Shown here: piece by piece, positions 14,351-26,013 of the stretch
Layout: each line of letters opens with the position of its first letter
Position numbering within the stretch: position 1 is the first letter of the stretch
Source: Viscum album
Taxonomy: Eukaryota > Streptophyta > Magnoliopsida > Santalales > Viscaceae
DNA length: 64,000 bases
Assembly: GCA_963277665.1 (NCBI GenBank)
Contig: OY728152.1
Coordinates: 1,188,926,357-1,188,990,356 of the forward strand
Direction of reading: 5' to 3'
Program-made: the position numbers and the translations under genes
The notes under the pieces: generated by a model
What the model saw: only the letters and a program-made list of their open reading frames with translations
Told to the model about the DNA's origin: nothing
Database searches by the model: none

Positions 14351-17300
14351 GCTCAGAAATCAACGGGTTGATATTTTGGAATTCTATTATTGAGGACTGA
14401 TATTGTCAAATGGTTAATAAAACTAAATACTAAAAAGTAGAAAGGAAAAATACAAAGGTTATATAGAATAAAATATAAATTGGTTTTAAAATAATATAAA
14501 ATTAGTGAGAAGTGAAAACAAAGACATGGAAGAGAAGATTTAAACCTCAAGAATAATATAGAGTGATAGAGAACATGGTCAGATGATAGTTAACAACTAT
14601 AAAACCATAAATCTGTTATGGGATAAAAGGCCTTCAATTCATCAGAATTAAATGATATTGGAAAAAAATATGTGTCACAATCCATTTCTAAGAGTTGGGG
14701 TATTCCTTTACCATCCAGACTAAGAACATAACAAAATATCTTTACTTTAAAGGTAGAATTTCATTATTTAATAAACTTATACTACAATCTAATTTGTTTC
14801 TCATAATGATGAGTATTAAAGATGGATTTTTTTATAGCGGAAGTGCTAAAATAAAATTCTAATGGAAGAAAAATGTATATCATGTTATTCCCCCATTATT
14901 TATACATTAAAAAAATGGTTTTCTAAAGTAAGACAATTCCCAAAATTAATAAACCATTAAATATTATATTTAACTAAAAAAAATTTCAAAATAACCAAAA
15001 ATGTTCCAAATTAACCTTAACAACATAAACATTAAATACTTTACAAAGCTCAACGGTGATATCATATCATTCTACATACATCTCAAAAAAATAATGTATT
15101 ATTCCCAATTAATTTTTCTTATTAAATTACATAATAACCCTATTGGTTACATATACCTCGAACTAATTAAGAGAGTACAAAATATCATTAATCACTATAA
15201 ATTAATTTTATATAGTGAAATTAACCAAAATATCATGAATATAATTTATATACTAACCTGAAAGGAAATACTTAACATAAAAATAAGTTTCTATGAAGAT
15301 ATCACATTGTTATTGAATCACTTTTCAACCATCAAGAATATTTATATCCCACTATCTCGTAGTCCATAGTTGACTTATCATCAAATAAATATACCGTCCG
15401 TAAAGGGTGAATTGAACCTCAATAGATTATTCTTCCTAATACATAGTAAATGTTTCAAATCACTTTTAAATACCATCACATAAATCATTAAAAAGGGGTG
15501 TTTATGCCTTTAAACTTATGGTCAATTATAAACTTATATACCAATGGTATTATCCTTAAATTTGATTATAACCTCACATTATAACATATATGATTCAAAA
15601 AATCCTTACAATAATTATTGTACAAATAAGTTCAAAAATTATTGAATATATTCCATAAATCCAAAAATGAAGTAAACATTATAAATATTTCATCCACTAA
15701 TAATTTTCATGGTCACTAATACTATATTTCCAATATCAATAATCTCTTTATCCCAACTAAGCATATGTTTTGAAAATTTATTGGGTAATAAACCTTAGAT
15801 GTTTCATGATATTAATATCCCATTTATCATTGATATAAAACTTCCACAAAAAAATTCTCTGATCGTAACACATTAACACTTAAATCCAATCACTTAATAG
15901 GTATTTCCTTAGTGTATGATTTTTTTTGAATTGGAGAATTAACTCTGATAAAGATCGTATTCCCTACACATTAGATATTGAACAATAAATGGTACCTTAG
16001 TATTATATTCATTTCCATCCATGTAAAACATCATTTTCAAAAGAATTTTCTATATCTATTCATTTCATTTCTATATAGAAAATACCTTCTTCTACATCTA
16101 ACACATTTACTTGAGTTCTTGTTTCCAAATTATTTACATATAGAAAGTTGAATATCATTTCCTTCGTAGTATCCACCATTCAATATCCCAATGAACTCCA
16201 TCCTTCTATTCTTTTTTGTTTTTTATAGGTGTTTACAGGTAATATTGTTAAAATAACATTTTTGTCTCGTTAATAAGAATAAGATATCAAATTATATTTA
16301 TTTAAAAAACAACTACCCTAATAACATATGTACCTTTTTATTATTGTGGGAATATAATATTCATATCCATTGTAATTTTATCTAATTACTACTTTTGAAT
16401 ATGTAATCACTAAAGCATGCACACTAGACATTAATGTTTCTAATTTTCTTACTAATACATAAGAATCTTGAAATAAAAATTTATAAGCCATATTTTATTC
16501 ATATCCAATGAATGGGTCGTCAAATACAATGATATATCTATATTAATTTATTATAAACAAAACATTAATAATTATTTATCCCAATAAAAATATCTTCTCA
16601 CAAATATAGTTAAATAAAAATACTTGAATATAAATACATGGGAAATTTACTAATATTTATTCTCTCTAGTTTCTCCTTCTCACTAAAGATTCTATCATGA
16701 AATCCTCAAAAAGTGGAATTTGAAAATTAAACCACACTAACCTTTTCTTCAAGTATGATTTTGTAATTAAATGTTATATTTATAAGAACCCATATATCCA
16801 GTACATCAAAATGTAACACATATAATTTCGGCATGAAATTTCACACATGGTTCAATTCCCAAAGTAAAAAAACCATTTACTTCCTAAAAACACACACACA
16901 ACAAAATTCCCTCCCACCAGAGATTACATAAACTCTAAAAAACACATAAGTTATTCAACCCATCCCATATACAAAATATTTAAATTCAAATTCAAGTTTT
17001 TATACATCATTTAATTAAATTATTGAAAATAGAAATTACCTCCTAAAAATATAATGCCCTAACCCTTTAGCACATGAAAAAATATCATTAACATATGATT
17101 GTGTGTATGGTAAATAATATTCTCTTTCATGAGATTCAATGAACCAAATTCTATTACCCTTCCTTCCTATATAAAAACTAATTCTTCACCCTCGATAGGA
17201 TTCATTATATACATTATAATTCAATTTTTGATCTGTTAAAATGATAATACGTGTTAATGTTAACCCATTCAACAACACATATAATATATCCTTGAATCTA

Positions 17301-17750
17301 TTGCCGCACTAAATATTAATCACATTATTATGAAACACTATAATTTAAATTTATAAATTATATATTTTCTAAATAAATCAAAGGAAATACCTAATAATCC
17401 CTAATAAGAAATAAATTTTTAAAACATTCATTGTTTTCTCCTAAGACTTGAAAATATACACTATCATAGGATCCAAAGATATTCTAGATTATGGGAAATT
17501 TAATTTAGATAATTACTAATTCCATATATAAAAATAGAACATATACAACATAATATATGATTTGTGGGATCAAAATTTGACCAAGACAATAACTAATACT
17601 TCCCTAGGATCCTCATAATATTGTGAGTATATAAATATTTTGGTAATAAACACAATGGTGAATAAATCATATATTTGATGTATAAATAGTTCATATAAAT
17701 ACCCTCATATGTGATTATCTTAATTACATGTTTTCAAAAAAATATTTGAT
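14351..17750 (-). other. internal region between LTR F and a partial LTR, no gene recognised
   Basis: AT-rich and stop-filled in all frames. The part at 14,400-14,660 matches the sequence just right of LTRs A and B (23,680-23,880 and 29,860-30,080), i.e. the region upstream of the 3' LTR on the minus strand. Unlike those two internal regions, I could not find a gag relic here. An 86-codon + frame at 15,001-15,261 is Asn/Ile/Tyr-rich, as chance frames in AT-rich DNA are. Confidence 0.45.
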
Positions 17751-18784
17751 TATAAGATATTCTTATGTTCATTTATGTTAAAAGTTTTAGATAATTAAGA
17801 AAAAATATTAACTAAAAAATCATGTGTTCTCAACTAATGGTTATTTTATCCACTATATAAGAAAATATTAAATCTTTAAAAAGCCTTAAAAATAACCTAA
17901 AAATTCTCAACATAAGATACTCAAAAAAATCATACTTTTCATATCTTCATAACCTGTGGAAATTGAAATAAAATAGGAGGTGAGTTAAAACCCTCAATAA
18001 GGGTGACCATAATTTATAAGAATCAAGGATCATAAGTGAGCATAAGATAAAAATAGAGGTATGAGAGTTTAATATAGGATTATAAATAAAAAATATATAG
18101 TACATTTTCAATAAAAAAATTTGTTAATCATAATCTTAAAATTATGACTTAAATATTTCATATATTATGGTCATGGAATCATGGAATTTGGGGAATACAC
18201 ATAATATATGACATTATTTTCATAGGTGAAGGCTCACTATAAAAACTATCATAGTAGATATAGTCCCTTTGTGGATTGGGTTCACTCCCCATTCCAATAA
18301 ATATAGTGGATATGGTCTCATGATGGATTGGGTTCACTCTACATTCTCATAAACATAGTGTAAAAGTCTCATGGGGAATTATTACTATTCCCTAATCCAA
18401 TACATGGAATCTCATTAGATATAAATCATTTACAAATCCATTCTAGGGTTATATAATTTTGGTTCCACTCGTCATATGACATATTTTTTTTGGTTAATCG
18501 CATGTTCATCATACATGGTATCTCATGAGATGGAAACATTACCCAATTCATTAGAGGGATATATACCTCTAGGTCAAAACATTGCATAATGAAATTAATA
18601 ATTCAAATGTGTGTGTGTGAGTATTCCACATGAGTAAATGGTTCCATAAATAAATAATAATTTTGATATAACCCTTGAGAAATATTTGGGTTTCATAATC
18701 TTATCTCAAAGCACAATTGTTGTCTATAATATAAGTATTCCAAATATAAAAAGGATTTTCATCATTTTGGATGTTCATACCAGA
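17750..18784 (-). repeat. partial minus-strand LTR of the long type
   Basis: Contains the LTR landmark 'gaggtgagttaaaaccctcaa' near 17,980, equivalent to blocks near 9,860, 19,040, 26,275, 32,610 and 37,840. A minisatellite follows at 18,240-18,420. It stops where LTR A begins (about 18,785), so the rest was lost or displaced when A arrived or recombined. Confidence 0.5.
18240..18420. repeat. minisatellite in the partial LTR
   Basis: About three units of roughly 53 bp with the core 'gtggattgggttcactc' and 'catagtg(g/t)a'. It is the counterpart of the arrays at 10.1 and 38.1 kb. Confidence 0.6.
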
Positions 18785-19318
18785 AAAACCCTAACCCTAG
18801 AATCCCAGATTCAGTGTCTTACTACATTAACATTAGAATAATATATAATTAATTTTCATCCCAATGGAATAAATATTTTAAGAGTCTTGGAAAAATAGAT
18901 ACATACAGGAGTCTTTCATTACATTTGAATACACATATAACAACATAATTTTTTCTCTTCTAGAATACCATTATTCCATATATAATATCGTTATATATCA
19001 GTCATAGTAAACTTCATGGAATATTTGGGAAAGAGTAAAAAATAAGGGTGATCTTAAACGCTCAGTAAGGGTTATGTACATTGAAAACAATAATGAATCA
19101 ATGAGAATAATAAATATGAAAAGGTAAATAATTCAGTAAAAAGTACTTTTAAATTACATGAATATAATTATATGATAAGTAAAAATCCATATGGGTAGAT
19201 AAATAAATAAAAACGCATTCCAAATAATCAATAAACTAAGGGGGTATATGTCTATCTATTTTTTAAGAGTTCATATATCATGGGTAATAAAAAATAAATT
19301 TCAATGAAGTAAATTATT

Positions 19319-19331
19319 TAATATAAGATGT
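19319..19331. repeat. target-site duplication, left copy
   Basis: TAATATAAGATGT, repeated exactly at 20,356-20,368. LTR B reads straight through the equivalent place (near 26,560) without the intervening kilobase, so this is the empty-site sequence. Confidence 0.9.
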
Positions 19332-20355
19332 GATTGGCCTCTGAGCGGCGGCGTCTCCCCTTCCGTGCGTGCCTAGGGTTTCTCCTCCAATCTGTTTCCT
19401 CCCCTCCTCCAGCTTGCCCCGTCCACGGCGGTAGCCTTCTCATCTCGGATCGGTGTCGATGGGCGGTGGATCTGTGTGCTTCACCGCTTCTGGCTTCGGA
19501 TCATCTCAGCATAGGCGTGTGTCGACTCTGAGTGGTTCAGCTTCAGGTGGTGGAGAAGATCCTTCCGGCTACTAGATCCCTTTGCGGCTACATCTGTTTG
19601 GTGTCGATTTCAGTATACTCGGTGTTGGCCTGGTCATGCCTTTGTCTTCGGGTATATGTCGTAGAGGTGGTCCGCTCGTCGTCAGCTCTCCTCTGTTATC
19701 CGTTGTCTTCTCGGGTTTCCGTCACAGATGTGGTGTTCTAAGTGTGGGCTACGGTGTGCTCAAGTTTGGCCTTGGCTTGCTCTCCAACTCCATGATCTCA
19801 GCGCGGCCTCCTTCCAGCTCGACATCAGCTCTTACAGGTGACGGTGTGATCGGGGTCGGCTCAAGTGTTCCGGAGGGGGGAGGTCCTCCATTTTGGAACT
19901 CCTGTAAGTTTTTTCCAGGCATTGATCTAGTTAAGATGAATTATTTTTTGATTGGATGTGAAATATGAGGTATTGTGGTGGTTCTATTGACGTGGTTGAC
20001 TGTGAATCTACTGGTTACCTGCTCCGTTGTTAGAGGTGAAATGGATGTATGTTGGGGAATCCAGATTTGAAAGAACTCGCGATTGCAGTGGTGATGTCTT
20101 ATTGAAGCTGGAAGCAGGAAAGAGGTGGTGATTTTTTTTATGTTGCATAAATGCTGCTGGGTGAATGTGTTGACTCAACAGAAATGATTTTAGGTTTTGC
20201 GAGTGATGTCTTGGTATGTAATTGTCTGTCTTTGGTGGGGACTCTTGATTGGGTTTGGGTAAGATGTTCGCCCTCATACATTTCCTTGTTTACTGCACTT
20301 TTTATTTCTATTTAATAAATGGTCAAAGGTTTTTCCTCTGACTAAACTTTCCTGG
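19332..20355 (+). mobile_element. retroposon 1, 1,024 bp, 13-bp target duplication
   Basis: A GC-rich insert in AT-rich LTR A, bounded by a perfect 13-bp direct duplication and absent from LTRs B and C. The 5' part is a CT/CG-rich leader. The middle has 'ggaggggggagg', 'attttgg' and 'atctagttaagat'. The 3' end reads 'tttctatttaataaatgg' then 'ggtttttcc'. The insert at 52,120-53,218, read on the minus strand, shares these landmarks in order. The variable-length duplication and conserved 3' end point to target-primed retroposition, as in LINEs and SINEs. No reverse-transcriptase or endonuclease frame is present, and there is no poly(A) tail. Frames of up to 128 codons lack any recognised domain. 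Alternatives are an internally deleted L1-type LINE or a retrocopy of an unknown RNA. Confidence 0.8.
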
Positions 20356-20368
20356 TAATATAAGATGT
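20356..20368. repeat. target-site duplication, right copy
   Basis: Exact repeat of 19,319-19,331. LTR A resumes here with 'catgtctca', matching LTR B 'catgtttcc'. Confidence 0.9.
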
Positions 20369-21390
20369 CATGTCTCACGAACACATGATACCTCTACATT
20401 TAGACATTTCAAAATATGGATTATAATATTACTATTTTCAAAAAAAATTAAGTGGCAGTTGAAAACATACTTATTACCAACTTGTAGGGTTTTCTAATTG
20501 ATTTCATCTCATGATACTACTGATGTATAGAGGGTATTACTTTAATATGTTATCTATCCATGTCTTAAGTTTCCATAAAATTACTAACATATATACTAAT
20601 TTATTTAACTCATAAAAAATGTGCCTTATAAAATACATGTATTGAGTGAACGAATATGTATTTATTAATTTTTCCCAAATTAATAAAATAACATTCAAAG
20701 TAAACACCATATGAAAAAATGGAATATGGTTTTGAAAAATAATCATATAAATCAAAAATAATATGGATTTTTAATAAAAATGTAAATTTTAAGAAATAAT
20801 TATTACAGTTTAGTTTTTTTAAGAGAAATTTAAAAATCAATAAAGAAAGTGAGATATCACAGTAACTTTTACCAGATAGTAATTTTCAAGTTGAATCCAC
20901 TTGGATGAGATTATTAAAACTGAAAATAAATATACGATAAATAGTATAGTATTCATTGTATTAAATGAAAATATTTTAAAAATATAGACCACATAAAATT
21001 TCATTAGATAATAACCACTATTAAGTCTTAATGGAATAAAAATGGAGATGAAATCCCATAACTCATTGTTTCCTTTACTTGAAAATTATTTTACTCATAT
21101 AGAGTGGTTATAAGAATTTAATTAACTTAATAAAAAACCATATTAATCTATATGAAATTATATATTTTCGTTTTATAATATCTTATAACCCATTACTTAA
21201 TAATATTTTATTTTGATTCATTTTTTTGGGGGTTATTTGCCTTGTTTTTCTAATATATTTTTACTTGGTATTAGTTTACTTCATAATTAAATCGTGAATT
21301 AAACATATATATAAATTATACCATGATATGAATATCATATATATTAAATATATAAGTATTTATAGTAATCCATAAAAATTGGTGACAAGA

Positions 21391-21840
21391 AATGAAATAC
21401 ACTGTTCACGGAGATGGTATGTTGTAAGTACGCATGAACATTGTTTCCATTTTCTTTCCATGTTGAAGTAAATAAAATAAAATTATATGAAAATATATTA
21501 TCATTAAAGTATAATTTTTATATCATATATATAAAATATATTTGTTAAACCCGTGCTTAATACATTCCATGTAAAATGTGAATGAATCACATCACTTCAG
21601 GAGGTGGTAGTCCGACATACACACGAATGAAGTTATCGTATTCCCAAAAAATAGAAATCTTGAAGTTATGAGTGATATAAAAATTAAAAAAAAATTAGTA
21701 AAATAATATATATATATATATATATTATATATCATAATTGAACTATAAATCCACCATCATTCTCAAACATTAAATATGGTAATGGGAAAACGAACAATAT
21801 TTGTTCGTGAGGTAGTAGTATGCCATACACACGAACAATG
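21391..21840. repeat. triple module of LTR A
   Basis: Copies at 21,391-21,440, 21,579-21,630 and 21,787-21,840. The middle copy is the clearest: 'aatgaatcacatcacttca' followed by 'ggaggtggtagtccgacat' and 'acacacgaatga'. Confidence 0.7.
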
Positions 21841-22173
21841 ATTTTGTGACCCATTTTATAGATGTGTGTAAATTTTTAGGAAATAAATTAAAAATAAAAA
21901 GACATATTAGTATATATGTGATACTAATGATTTTATAAAATAATTTTATAACAGGAATTGAAGGAGTTTGAAAATCAATTAAAATAAAAATGCATTTAGA
22001 ATAACATTTCCTCTTATTAGAGTATCCTCATTTGGTTTTCACTAAAACATTAAGAAGGATATTTTAATCCGAGTATAAATACTATAGGATGAGGATATGT
22101 AATCAGGGAAGTGATATGTTCATTACATGGTGAAACCAAAACTGTTTCAAGGTGTCAACAGAGGGGGTGGGTG

Positions 22174-22185
22174 GCCTTTTATAAG
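22174..22185 (-). promoter_or_regulatory. LTR A TATA box
   Basis: Read on the minus strand: TTATAAAAGGCC, preceded by a C-rich stretch. The same place in LTR E (58,082-58,093) reads TATAAAAGGCCA, and LTRs B, C and D have weakened versions near 28,365, 34,690 and 53,853. Conservation at one site in several LTRs suggests the core promoter for leftward transcription. Confidence 0.55.
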
Positions 22186-24589
22186 TGGGGTGAGTGTCCC
22201 TCTTATAATTTTTGAAAGGAATAATTCCACCCATGATTTTTCCATTAAAAGTGGATAAAATAATATAAAACTATATATAATATAAGTAATATGGTCTAAA
22301 TATTTTCTTAAAATTTGTTTTTTACAAGTTCCTAATTCATTTAGACCCTTATGTTTAAAGTTCAGCCCCTTGGTAAACCTTTTTACTTTTAATCGCTATA
22401 ATTAATTTAAATAGTTTTCACTAATATATTCGAAAAAAATATGTTGCTTTAACAATGAATTAAAAATAATTATTATTTAGATTATGAAATAAAGTTTTCC
22501 CAATTCAATGAAAATAAGTGGGAAAACATAATTTAAAGTAAATCCCCTAGAAGGAATGAGAAAACAGGGTTTTTAAAGTAAATTGATCAAAATATTAGTG
22601 AGTTTTTGTATCTAAATTAAATTTATAAATGATTCTAGTGACCTGAATTTAATTAATAGATTGATATTTGATATATTATTTTAAAAAAAAGTTTAATATA
22701 TAATTTAACTTTATAAATTATTTAGATGAAATGTTTATTTTCTATTAATATTCTTTATTTCCAATATTCATTAAAAACTAAAACATCTCCGAAAAATACC
22801 AAAAATTAACCATAAGATAATTTTCACATTAATATTTAAAAAATAATTTTTTTTATTCTAATTAATCTTTTATAAAAAAAATTTAGTTTTAATAACTGTG
22901 CACAATTAAAATGTGGAAAAACTGTCTTTAGAAAAATACTACTTTTTGGAATAAAATTGAATTTGTTATTATATTATGAGTATCAAATATATTAGATTAA
23001 ATTAAAATCATTTTATTTAAAATATAATATATAAATTTAATTAATATTATCAATTTATATTAATTAATTTAATTTATTAAGATAAAACACCATCAACACA
23101 TAATAATAGTTTCTTTATAAAAGTATTTCCTTTATATTCAATTGGTTTTCATATTCATTTCTAATTAATGGGTAACTAATGAATTAAACCATATATTTTC
23201 ATAAGTTAATAAATCCAATTTGTAACATTCAATTTAATGGTATTGAAATAATTTTAAATTTAAATAATAATCGTAACAGTATTCGGTAAAACATGGCCTT
23301 GCATGTAATGCCATCCATAAAAGAAAGTCACTATTGTGAGTAACGTAATATTACTCCGTATTTTATGTATTTAAAGGTATAGAATATATTTTATTTAATT
23401 AAAATATTAAACATATCATAATTTATTGATATTTTATATAACTTTCTAGGATTGGTGTTTCTTGTCACATAAAAAATTGAATATGATGTTTGTATTTTAA
23501 AATTTTGTGGTTTTACATTCTACCATCCTTAAATAAATTGTGCTCTTTAATGAAACATGGTCATGGTAGTGAAAGGATTGATATTTGGAAATAACATTAT
23601 TTAAAACCCCAAATCATAAAAGGATTTATAAAATATCCCATTAATAAGAGATAAATGTAAGTACAAATGATGACTGGAATGAAAAGATAAATAGTTTTCT
23701 AAGTTAGAGAACATAGGTGGGAATTGAAAACATGGACATGTAATAGAAAAATGGAACCCAAATACTGATGGAGAGTGATATAAAACACTGATAAAAATAT
23801 ATGGTTTGATATATTAGTGGTTAAAAACTAAAAAAATATAATCTAAATAGGTGTTAAATGGTCATTGATAGCATCAGAAATGAAGGTAGTAGGGTAAATT
23901 TTTATTTTAGGATCCCTTTTCCTAAAGTTGATGAAATTTAATGAGAATGTATAATTACTTGATTTAATTTCATTTTACTAGCCCAATATCATCATTTGGT
24001 TAATCCCATATCAATTAACACTTCATTTATTAGTCTTATAATTGAAAATTAATTTTTTATACCTGATTCACTAACAGATCATAATATTTTAGTCATTCAT
24101 TGGATCTCCTGTTAGCATTATAAGTGAACACTAAGCACATGTTATCCAATATGCATAAATCTCTACATAGTGATATAAAATGTTTCTACTATAAACCTAT
24201 TACATAATTAAACTCCAACATAATTATCTTAACATTAGAAACTTATTAAGGTTTATATTTCCATCAGTCAATAAGTTAGTCTTTCTGCTACATCATTTTT
24301 TAAGGTATTTGGTATCATTAAATATGTACTTTAAAATAATTACTATAATAGTACTACAGTACAATCATTTTATATGGAACAAAACCAATAAGGATAATAT
24401 AATCATGAAAATTATCATAAAAAATATTTCATGGATCAAAATATAAAAAACTATAATCATTCCACTGCATTTCAATCAATAACATAACCATGACTTTGCT
24501 AATTAAGCTTTTTATGAGGTATATTCCATTGAAACTGGGGGAAATAATTTTTATATTGCTATATATACTTATATTGAAATCAAATAACT

Positions 24590-25300
24590 TTATAATTTTC
24601 TTTTCTTTACCAGGAATGCATGTCATTTGTAGCATCTTTATCCACACTTATATGATCTACAATTCACTTCAAGCAATTACCGATGAGTTTCATTCTAAAT
24701 TTGTTGCACCCCAAAAGATAATTACTTCTATTCTTCCCCTTATCCATTTTTTGATATTTTATAATATTATTTTCTTGATTATATTATAATCCAATAAACT
24801 TAGATAATTATTTCTCTATCTTTATTTTAAACTAATATTTGACATCATATAAAGAAACAATTTAGATACCAGTGCCCTTTGAGTAACTGGATTAATCACA
24901 ACAAAGAAATGGTCTATCATACATTCCATGTTGTTTATATTGTCTATAACATACCTATATAACAATGTAAATGTATATTCATACTCTGGAACAAATTCTT
25001 CTTCCTGTTTCTTTATACTAAGGAACTTTCTCTTCATTTAATTTGGTTTTTTATGGGGGAAATATTTATTGATGAATGTTTCCTTAAAATAATTCTATTC
25101 ATTGATTTATGTTGTCATCCTCTCTATTGTTTTTTTATTAAAGACTAATGTTGATAAACATATCCTATGAGTCAATACATTGTAATTGTAACCTTTTAAT
25201 TTCCATCACATCCCTATTCCATAAATATCTTCTCCAATGTCTTAATCCATTCAATGAATTCCACTGGATTTGTAGTCCCCCTAAATTATGGGGACTTCTA
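24590..25300 (-). pseudogene. Ty3/gypsy-type gag relic 1
   Basis: Gag is the structural protein that packages retrotransposon RNA into cytoplasmic particles. Here the best part is an open 71-codon stretch at 24,822-25,037. It reads 'MKRKFLSIKKQ' then 'EFVPEYEYTFTLLYRYV' and 'INPVTQRALVSKL', which resembles the C-terminal half of the plant retrotransposon gag domain (aromatic/charged 'EYE..F..L.RY' pattern). Upstream, on the same strand, lies a decayed N-terminal half up to about 25,300, including 'KYFPH' just before the open stretch. Downstream, near 24,640-24,710, are zinc-knuckle traces ('NCLK' and 'CRSYKCG') separated by stops and frame changes. It is collinear with the relic at 30,980-31,650. 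It cannot be expressed as one protein. Confidence 0.7.
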
Positions 25301-25996
25301 TCTCATAAAGTGATTTAACATAGGGTAATCTCACTATGGAATAAGCTTATCCATTTGTTAGAGGTTATTTTTTATAACATGATTATGTTTCTATAATATA
25401 TCCCTAATTTTCTTAGTTTTAATACTAGTTTTATAGGATTCCTCAGTACGAAAATATCTACAGTGGCCATGATTATTGATTCTATTCTTCCTTTCAAACT
25501 CTATTTCTAAATAACAGAATATTAAGGATTAGCTCATAAAATTATGAACTTTTTATAAATATAAATATACAGTAACACATAATATAAATAAAACAACTAT
25601 GAATAGGTAATCTAACAATCACTAACATGGTTTCTTTGTGGATATCATTATCTTTAAATCTGTCTTAAGGGTTTTTTGAGAAAATGTTAATTTTCTTATA
25701 AATATCCCATGAGATTATCAACCCAGGTTTATATTAAGGCATGTTTTCGTGTATCATTTTATTCTTGAGTCAAGCCTAAAGTTCCATTTTAATATTTATT
25801 ACTCCAAGGTACATCTATTTTGGAACCATATCCACTTATAGTTTTGAGAAATAAATGTATTGTAAGTAAAATCCACATAATATATATTTTATTAAATATT
25901 TAAAATGACATTCTATACTTATCCTCAAATTCTATCATAGGGTTATATTTCCTAAACAATGTTTTCCTAAATATATTTTCTATGGATTCTACTAAA

Positions 25997-26011
25997 CCTC
26001 CTCTGATACCA
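25997..26011 (-). promoter_or_regulatory. primer-binding site next to LTR B
   Basis: On the minus strand this reads TGGTATCAGAGGAGG, matching the standard plant LTR-element site for initiator tRNA-Met over its first 11 bases. It lies directly left of LTR B, so B is the 5' LTR of the minus-strand element whose internal region is 23,518-26,013. Confidence 0.85.
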
Positions 26012-26013
26012 AC

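Larger units (their letters stand above)
18785..23517 (-). repeat. LTR A (minus strand), 3.7 kb plus a 1.04-kb insertion
   Basis: Starts next to a weak primer-binding-site remnant ('cataccag', about 18,776) and ends in TTTTACA at 23,517, which on the minus strand is a TGTAAAA start. Subtracting the retroposon and one target duplication (1,037 bp) gives about 3.70 kb, almost the same as LTRs B and C. It carries 'gattcagtgtcttact' at the left, a triple module, a minus-strand TATA box, and a 'gcatgtaatgcc' block before the right end. Confidence 0.75.
23518..26013 (-). mobile_element. internal region 1 between LTRs A and B, about 2.5 kb
   Basis: On the minus strand it starts with a primer-binding site (25,997-26,011), then a leader, a gag relic (about 24,590-25,300), then about 1 kb of unassigned DNA. 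It ends in a degenerate polypurine-tract region next to LTR A (23,518-23,545; minus strand 'ttaaggatggtagaatg'). At 2.5 kb it is too short for a full gag-pol, which usually needs 4.5 kb or more. No protease, reverse transcriptase, RNase H or integrase was recognised. Confidence 0.65.

Noticed and set aside
19582..19968. 128-codon + frame in retroposon 1
   Set aside because: No recognisable domain, overlaps another frame, and the related retroposon 2 has no counterpart.
24490..24789. 99-codon hydrophobic + frame
   Set aside because: Lies partly antisense to the gag relic. Its Ile/Leu/Phe richness is what AT-rich antisense DNA gives, and the other internal region has no such frame.
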